From positions 1 through 9,374 of the forward strand of contig CAMJGL010000043.1 of NCBI GenBank assembly GCA_946405205.1: a DNA stretch of 9,374 bases. Direction: 5' to 3'. The DNA comes from F23-B02 sp946405205 (GTDB lineage: Bacteria > Bacillota > Clostridia > Oscillospirales > Oscillospiraceae). The number at the start of each line of letters is the position of its first letter. Within the stretch, counting starts at the first letter, position 1. This document shows, piece after piece, positions 5,403-9,374 of this stretch. The notes under the pieces were generated by a model. It was not told the origin of the DNA and made no database searches. It was given only the letters and a program-made list of their open reading frames with translations. Position numbers and translations under genes: made by a program.

Positions 5403-5434
5403 AAAAAAGGAGGAAAGGCAAGCCTTTCCTCCTT
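5403..5434 (-). terminator. Strong terminator of yceD-rpmF
   Basis: A perfect 13-bp stem AAGGAGGAAAGGC/GCCTTTCCTCCTT (5407-5419 with 5422-5434) has a 2-nt loop, or 12 bp around CAAG. A T6 tract follows on the minus strand (complement 5403-5408). It lies 11 nt past the rpmF stop and ends 20 nt before the ATG of the DUF512 gene. Confidence 0.9.
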
Positions 5435-5445
5435 AAGCGTTTTAA

Positions 5446-5631
5446 TTACTTCTCGTCAACAGTGAGGACCTGACGGCCGTTGTACATACCGCAGGCCTTG
5501 CATGCGCGGTGAGGCATTTTGAACTCGCCGCAGTTGGGGCACTTAACGATACCGGGAGCAGTCAGCTTCCAGTGAGAGGAACGTCTCTTATCACGTCTCT
5601 GTCTTGATACTTTTCCCTTAGGGACTGCCAT
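5446..5631 (-). CDS. rpmF: 50S ribosomal protein L32, zinc-binding form
   Basis: The 61-residue protein starts MAVPKGKVSRQRRDKRRS, the typical basic L32 N-terminus. It has C31-x2-C34 and C44-x2-C47, so this is the zinc-binding form rather than the cysteine-free paralogue used in zinc starvation. It is a structural protein of the large subunit near the peptidyl-transferase region. ATG at 5631 has an AGGAGGTG site at good spacing. It follows yceD by 45 nt, a near-universal pair, and is co-transcribed from 6193-6221. In many bacteria plsX and fatty-acid genes follow; here a terminator and the DUF512-der operon follow instead. Confidence 0.98.
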   Translation of the reverse strand: MAVPKGKVSRQRRDKRRSSHWKLTAPGIVKCPNCGEFKMPHRACKACGMYNGRQVLTVDEK

Positions 5632-5676
5632 GGTGACACCTCCTGATAATAGCTGTGGAGCAGCAAAATTAATAGA

Positions 5677-6165
5677 TCATTTATCCAAAAGCTGCTCAAG
5701 TACAGCAAGTCTTGGATCAATTTCTTTCCCGCACCCGCAGGGGCCAAGGTTTAGATCGGCTCCGCACCGGGAGCAGAGGCCTTTACAGTCCTCGGAGCAC
5801 AAAAACTTCGTTTCCATGTCGAGAACGAAAAGGGTGGAGAGCGCAGTGCTGAGGTCAAGCTTGTCCCCGTCGAGAACAAAAGCCTCGGGATCCTCCGACT
5901 CTCCGTCAGAAATGAAGGCGCTGAGGTCCATCACCTTGGTGCTGTCAAACAGTTTACCACATCTGTCGCAGACACAAGTCATCTCGGCTGTCAAAGTACC
6001 CTCGAGTGTCAGGATACCCGCCTCGTTAAACACTCTGCCTTCGGCTCTGGGATTTGCCTTATACTCCTTGACGGAGTCAAACTCAAGCTCCGCAGCGTCC
6101 AGCTCGCAGTCGAACGAAACGCTTTTCCCGGGAACTTCGATTATCTCTCTCAAATCAAGCAGCAT
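5677..6165 (-). CDS. yceD: YceD / DUF177 family protein
   Basis: This 162-residue protein is encoded directly before rpmF, the hallmark of the YceD (DUF177) family. The family is linked to ribosomal RNA and large-subunit metabolism, but its exact activity is unsettled. It has a beta-rich N-terminal half with EGTLTAEMTCVCDRCG at 55-70 (C64, C66, C69). The acidic middle includes the family-typical SxxLSTLFVLDMETKFLC. Its C-terminal cysteine cluster is C123-x3-C127-x3-C131-x2-C134 with C143-x-C145, the cysteine-rich Firmicutes form likely to bind zinc. ATG at 6165 has an AGAGGTG site upstream. A consensus promoter drives it with rpmF. Confidence 0.9.
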   Translation of the reverse strand: MLLDLREIIEVPGKSVSFDCELDAAELEFDSVKEYKANPRAEGRVFNEAGILTLEGTLTAEMTCVCDRCGKLFDSTKVMDLSAFISDGESEDPEAFVLDGDKLDLSTALSTLFVLDMETKFLCSEDCKGLCSRCGADLNLGPCGCGKEIDPRLAVLEQLLDK

Positions 6166-6192
6166 AGCGCACCTCTCAATAGTCGCTTGAAT

Positions 6193-6221
6193 ATTATAGT
6201 AGAATTAGCCCCGCTTGTCAA
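6193..6221 (-). promoter_or_regulatory. Consensus promoter of yceD-rpmF
   Basis: An exact TTGACA (6216-6221) and exact TATAAT (6193-6198) are 17 bp apart on the minus strand. The leader is about 20 nt to the yceD start. Full consensus at both hexamers fits a highly expressed ribosomal-protein operon. Confidence 0.92.
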
Positions 6222-6278
6222 CTCAAAAATTCGCTTTTTACGGGCAAAAAACTCACGCATTTGCACAAAAATACGCGC

Positions 6279-6307
6279 TTGCGGTATGGGCGGCGGGATG
6301 ATATAAT
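6279..6307 (+). promoter_or_regulatory. Promoter of the PepSY-like gene
   Basis: TTGCGG (6279-6284) and an exact TATAAT (6302-6307) are 17 bp apart. The leader to the ATG at 6378 is about 65 nt and includes a small ACGGC/GCCGT stem. It is divergent from the yceD promoter, with 57 bp between the two -35 boxes. Confidence 0.78.
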
Positions 6308-6377
6308 ATTTGCAGCTTTCAAGGAAGAATATAAGACAAAAGACGGCGCGGGGAAGCCGTGCAATGCGAGGTAAAAT

Positions 6378-6683
6378 ATGAAAAAGAGCATTAAAATAGC
6401 TATAATTGTTGTGCTGCTTCTGTCACTTATCGCCGCGGGGGTCATATACCTTGTTCTCCAGACAAGGGAGGACGAGCTGCTCATAGGCGAGGACAGGGCA
6501 TCTCAGATCGCGCTCAAGGACGCGGGACTGACGGAAAGTCAGGTGTCGCAGCTCAAGGTAAAGCTCAAGGTCGACGACGGCACATGGTACTACGAGGTCG
6601 AGTTCAGGACCATCGCGCTTGAGTATGATTATGAGATCGAGGCTTACGCCGGCGCGATACTTGAAAAGGATATAGACGACTGA
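6378..6683 (+). CDS. Membrane-anchored PepSY-like small protein
   Basis: This 101-residue protein has a lysine start and a strong hydrophobic segment (residues 5-27), either an uncleaved anchor or a signal peptide. A single extracytoplasmic domain (about 38-100) follows. That domain has the PepSY pattern: A-x-x-I-A-L-K-D-A-G, a Val/Lys strand, D-D-G-x-W-Y-Y-E-V-E-F, and EYDYEIEAYAGAIL followed by acidic residues. PepSY domains occur in peptidase propeptides and in small cell-envelope proteins thought to modulate proteases. The partner is unknown here. It has its own promoter and terminator and is a solitary gene. ATG at 6378 has GAGGT 7 nt upstream. Confidence 0.75.
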   Translation: MKKSIKIAIIVVLLLSLIAAGVIYLVLQTREDELLIGEDRASQIALKDAGLTESQVSQLKVKLKVDDGTWYYEVEFRTIALEYDYEIEAYAGAILEKDIDD

Positions 6684-6690
6684 ATTTAAA

Positions 6691-6728
6691 GCAGACAGCC
6701 CGTTTGAAGTGAGCTGTCTGCCTTTTTT
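6691..6728 (+). terminator. Terminator between convergent genes
   Basis: A 9-bp stem GCAGACAGC/GCTGTCTGC (6691-6699 with 6713-6721) is followed by T6 (6723-6728) on the plus strand. It ends the PepSY-like transcript. The T-run overlaps the stop codon of the convergent minus-strand gene at 6727, which probably uses the same hairpin less efficiently. Confidence 0.85.
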
Positions 6729-7593
6729 ATGCCTGTTCTACGGGAAGTCCGGTGAGCTCTGTGAAGGCGGGGAGCTCATAGCAGGGGAAATATATGCCCC
6801 AGAGCTCGCCTTCGTGTTCCAGCTCCAGTATGTAATATGGCTTTACATGTATGCAGCCGTAGTTGTCGGTGGCCAGCTTATACTGCTTATATTCTCCCTC
6901 ATCCGGCGCTTCGTCTTTGTTCCAGACCGGAACTCTTACCTTCTTGCTGACCTTGCGTATAATGCGCAGGGAGCCTCTTGGGAAGGCGTACTTGCCGTAA
7001 AAATCGGCCAGATACAAGTTCTCGGCATCGGTGAAAAGCCGGTACTCATGATTGTCGTATGGCGTTATGCTCATTCCGCTTTCCACGACCTTGGGAACGC
7101 CGTCCTTGAGCTTGTATTTGAATGACAGTATGTCCACGGCACGGGCGCTCTCGGGAACCTCCAATTCGGCAAAAACGCTGTCTGAAACGGCGCTGAACCT
7201 TGAATTGAAGCGTGCGGCGTCTTCGCTGCCGAGAACGGCTTTTTCCTTCCTGTCGGCGAGCAGTTTAAGAATAAGCCACAGGACTGCGGCAACACCCATG
7301 ATCCAGAAGAGCACAGGAGCGTTTCCGTAAGCTTCGGCTATGCTGATATCGTCGCGGACGAAAGCTTTGAAGACGGCAAGAGCAACAAGCGCTGCGGCGA
7401 TACCGCAAATGCTCTTGACGATGCGCAGGGGGAGGGGAAGCTTAGACGCATCCATAAGATCCTTTGCCTTCTCGCCGGAGCTTTCAAGGGCCTCGACCAT
7501 GGCGGGGGATGTCTCGGCAATCAGAAACTCCTTGCCGTTATATTCCTCGTTCTTTTTGTCTTCGGTAATATCCGTTCCCAAAAATGGCTTCAT
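6727..7593 (-). CDS. Two-TM membrane protein with long soluble C-terminal domain, hypothetical
   Basis: This 288-residue protein has an acidic N-terminal region (1-55) and two transmembrane helices (about 57-78 and 92-113) separated by a short loop. A basic turn follows (RKEKAVLG), then a soluble domain of about 170 residues. That domain looks beta-rich (repeated short strands with Tyr and Val, such as YNGKEF, YRLFTDAENLYLADFYGKYAF, HVKPYYILELEHEGELWGIYFPCYELP). Both termini are probably cytoplasmic. A TTG nine bases upstream would add three residues but is one base from AAGGAG. ATG at 7593 has the site at 10-nt spacing and is preferred. It is the last gene of the rpiB operon, 27 nt after the preceding stop. 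I do not recognise the family. Confidence 0.85.
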   Translation of the reverse strand: MKPFLGTDITEDKKNEEYNGKEFLIAETSPAMVEALESSGEKAKDLMDASKLPLPLRIVKSICGIAAALVALAVFKAFVRDDISIAEAYGNAPVLFWIMGVAAVLWLILKLLADRKEKAVLGSEDAARFNSRFSAVSDSVFAELEVPESARAVDILSFKYKLKDGVPKVVESGMSITPYDNHEYRLFTDAENLYLADFYGKYAFPRGSLRIIRKVSKKVRVPVWNKDEAPDEGEYKQYKLATDNYGCIHVKPYYILELEHEGELWGIYFPCYELPAFTELTGLPVEQA

Positions 7594-7620
7594 TTTGAAC
7601 AAACTCCTTACTTTAATTGA

Positions 7621-8736
7621 TCATCCCATCAGCACCCAGCATGAGGTGGAGGGCGCGCTGCCGCTGCACATGGGTACGAGGCGCATATTCACGTCGCCGA
7701 GCTCGACATAGCGCTCGGCAGAGGTCACGGCGGCCGCGGCGGTATCGGCCGAGGCGGTGTAATATACCCTGTCGAAGACCTTGAAGAATATCTCCGCGTT
7801 CTGACCGGTCACACTGTCGGCGCCCGACTCCATTGCCGTCGCGCTCGTGAGCTGGACGGAGAGCTTCGCGCTTATGCTGCGCAGGCCGCGGGTGAGGTTT
7901 ATGCCAAAGCCGGAGATAGCGGTCACGGGTGTTGCCTGCGCCGAGGAGCTGCCGGAAAAGGCAAACTGCAGACCCGCGGTGTCGGGCAGCCTCATGCCAA
8001 GCAGGACTATCTCGTCAACGCCCATCTTTGAAAGCTCGCGGCACAGATCGGAGATGTATCCGCGCACGAGAGCGTTCGTCGGATCGAGCCACGCGCCGTT
8101 GGAGTCTGAGTAGGGCTGACCGTCGCTCGTTCTGAGGGCGAGCTGCGTGTAGCGCGAGGCGAGGGTGTTGTCAACAAAGCAGCACATCCGCACCGCGACA
8201 TAGATATCCTTTTCCTTCAGCGATGAGACTATGGATTTCAGATCCACGGCGCCACTTGTGCCGTAGCCCTTGGCGATATCCACATCCGACTCCCAGACCA
8301 GCATGCCGGTGACGGTCTTGACGTCGAGCAGAACCGCGTTTGCGTCGGCCGATTTGGCAAGGCAGCCGTCTATTCCCGCGGCGGTGACGCTTGCCGCCGG
8401 AACATAGACCGCCTTCAGCTCGCTCAGGTTTTCGCCTGCCGTGGCCTTGATGTTCGAGTAATCGGGCTCGCCTATCTCAAGCTCGGCGTCCACCGGCTCA
8501 AAGCTGTGGGTGACGTTTCCCTCATCATCGGTCTTGGTGGGGGAATCCTCCATCAGCATGGGGATCTCGAGCCGCAGCCCGTCGTTTGTTATCACTATAT
8601 ACTTCTGCAGACCGTAGAAAAGCAGCACAACAAAGGCCACGACCGCCAGCACGATTATCGTGACGATGAGCGACGGGCCCTTTTTCTTGCGCTTTCCGCG
8701 GTAAAATTCGGTGTTGTTTGAGGCCAATTTTATCAA
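7621..8736 (-). CDS. Membrane-anchored DUF4015-like glycosidase-fold protein
   Basis: This 371-residue protein has a basic N-terminus (RGKRKKKG), one TM helix (about 21-43) and an extracytoplasmic region. The region from about 108 follows the pattern of DUF4015 putative glycosidases (TIM-barrel): AVYVPAASV, ANAVLLDVKTVTG, LKSIVSSLKEKDIYVAVRMCCFVD, LASRYTQLALRTSDG, GAWLDPTNALVRGYISDLCRELSKMGVDEIVL, then GMRLP. In better known members the last block is D-Y-V-R-F-P. Here the acidic residue is absent, so activity is doubtful. The TTG at 8736 overlaps the rpiB stop (TTGA); a TTG at 8727 is better spaced from GAGG and equally possible. No substrate can be inferred. Confidence 0.8.
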   Translation of the reverse strand: MIKLASNNTEFYRGKRKKKGPSLIVTIIVLAVVAFVVLLFYGLQKYIVITNDGLRLEIPMLMEDSPTKTDDEGNVTHSFEPVDAELEIGEPDYSNIKATAGENLSELKAVYVPAASVTAAGIDGCLAKSADANAVLLDVKTVTGMLVWESDVDIAKGYGTSGAVDLKSIVSSLKEKDIYVAVRMCCFVDNTLASRYTQLALRTSDGQPYSDSNGAWLDPTNALVRGYISDLCRELSKMGVDEIVLLGMRLPDTAGLQFAFSGSSSAQATPVTAISGFGINLTRGLRSISAKLSVQLTSATAMESGADSVTGQNAEIFFKVFDRVYYTASADTAAAAVTSAERYVELGDVNMRLVPMCSGSAPSTSCWVLMG

Positions 8737-9161
8737 TCCTCTATCTGATTAATGCGGCGGATGTGACGTTCATCGCCGGAGAAGGGGGTGTCAAGGAAGG
8801 TGTCGGCGATCTTCATCGCAAGGCCGGGACCCACGACCCTCGCGCCCAGGGCGAGAATGTTCGCGTCGTTGTGAAGCCTCGTCATCTCCGCGGAGAAGCA
8901 GTCGCCGCACAGAGCGGCGCGCACGCCGGGGACCTTGTTCGCGGCGATGGATATGCCGATGCCGGTGCCGCAGATGATGATGCCTCTTTCGCATTCGCCG
9001 CTTGACACGGCGTGGGCGACGGCCCTGCCGTATACGGGGTAGTCGCAGCTTGCGTCCGAGTAGGTGCCGTAATCCTTATATTCAAGGCCACGCGCTTCAA
9101 GATGCTTCATGAGCTCCTGCTTGAGGGCGAAGCCGCCGTGGTCTGAGCCTAATGCGATCAT
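8733..9161 (-). CDS. rpiB: Ribose 5-phosphate isomerase B
   Basis: This 142-residue cytoplasmic enzyme interconverts ribose 5-phosphate and ribulose 5-phosphate in the pentose phosphate pathway. Length is normal for the RpiB/LacA/LacB family. It begins MIALGSDHGGFALK with the D7-H8 pair. CGTGIGISIAANK (64-76) contains the presumed catalytic Cys64, and RLHNDANIL (95-103) contains His97. RIxxIE-type residues end the protein. The retained active-site Cys points to RpiB rather than the LacA/LacB subunits. ATG at 9161 has GGAGG nearby and a promoter at 9194-9222. It heads a three-gene operon whose other members are membrane proteins with no obvious sugar-phosphate role. Confidence 0.96.
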   Translation of the reverse strand: MIALGSDHGGFALKQELMKHLEARGLEYKDYGTYSDASCDYPVYGRAVAHAVSSGECERGIIICGTGIGISIAANKVPGVRAALCGDCFSAEMTRLHNDANILALGARVVGPGLAMKIADTFLDTPFSGDERHIRRINQIED

Positions 9162-9193
9162 GTTTATCCTCCGAAAAAAGTATTTTACATTTA

Positions 9194-9222
9194 ATTATCT
9201 CACTGATTCGACATTTTTACAA
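9194..9222 (-). promoter_or_regulatory. Promoter of the rpiB operon
   Basis: TTGTAA (9217-9222) and GATAAT (9194-9199) are 17 bp apart on the minus strand, in AT-rich DNA about 33 nt from the rpiB ATG. The hexamers are moderate matches. Confidence 0.6.
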
Positions 9223-9320
9223 GTACATTGTTCGGCCATTTTTTGAAGTGGAAATGCACCGAATACCGCCGCAAAAACAACATCCGCCGTTCTCAAAGCG
9301 AATAGCTCTCCGGCAGCCGC

Positions 9321-9350
9321 GGCGGACGAGCGATGCTCGCCCCTACGGGT
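9321..9350. repeat. Short palindromic repeat of the CCCCTACGG type
   Basis: GGACGAGC (9324-9331) pairs with GCTCGCCC (9335-9342) around GAT with a single A-C mismatch. CCCCTACGGG follows. Short GC-rich palindromes ending in CCCCTACGG are, to my knowledge, scattered in intergenic DNA of many Clostridia. Only one copy is visible here, so dispersal is inferred. CATCCGC (9281-9287) and GCGGATG (9351-9357) also bracket it as an outer inverted pair. Confidence 0.45.
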
Positions 9351-9374
9351 GCGGATGAGAACGTGGAGCAGTAG

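Noticed and set aside
4526..5404. 292-codon plus-strand frame
   Set aside because: It is antisense to the DUF512 radical SAM gene, whose motifs are complete. There is no ribosome site or recognisable domain.

Overview
The window looks like chromosomal DNA from a moderately GC-rich gut-type Clostridia bacterium (Oscillospiraceae-like is my guess). The reasons are a zinc-ribbon L32, a DUF177/YceD protein, a PDZ-radical SAM-DUF512 protein followed by Der, a DUF4015-like glycosidase-fold protein, strong Shine-Dalgarno sites and sigma-A type TTGACA/TATAAT promoters. Taxonomy is inferred from gene content, not from any search. Most of the window is ordinary housekeeping sequence on the minus strand; the unusual material is in the first 2 kb.

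Left part (1-1901). Positions 1-403 hold two IS3-like element ends, each with a hairpin, plus the N-terminal stub of an OrfA-type transposase and a 25-codon zinc-ribbon ORF. Next comes a 62-residue zinc-ribbon protein (431-619) with its own promoter. From 788 to 1868 an 88-nt direct repeat, made of the tRNA-Ala 3' half and its terminator, brackets about 0.9 kb carrying two small minus-strand genes: a 54-residue protein (907-1071) and a 72-residue Gly/Ser-linker membrane protein (1243-1461). The intact tRNA-Ala(GGC) closes the block at 1826-1901 and has a textbook promoter. This is the layout expected of a decayed element integrated at a tRNA 3' end, or of a local duplication.

Central part (1996-6221), all minus strand. 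A consensus promoter at 6193-6221 drives yceD and rpmF, ending in a strong terminator at 5403-5434. Immediately downstream lies DUF512 radical SAM protein - der - plsY-like. The genes are packed tightly: DUF512 and der are 5 nt apart, and der and plsY share an ATGA overlap. The operon ends in a hairpin at the plsY stop. The PlsY-family protein has lost the usual catalytic motifs.

Right part (6279-9374). A divergent promoter serves a plus-strand PepSY-like membrane-anchored protein that ends in a terminator shared with the convergent operon. That operon runs rpiB - DUF4015-like membrane protein - two-TM hypothetical protein on the minus strand, with a promoter at 9194-9222. The extreme right end carries a short palindromic element of the CCCCTACGG type that I believe is dispersed in related genomes.

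I found no CRISPR array, riboswitch, phage structural gene or defence system. The items most worth a second look are the tRNA-bounded mini-island, the motif-less PlsY homologue, the stacked IS3-like ends, and the terminator that almost touches the start of the DUF512-der operon.
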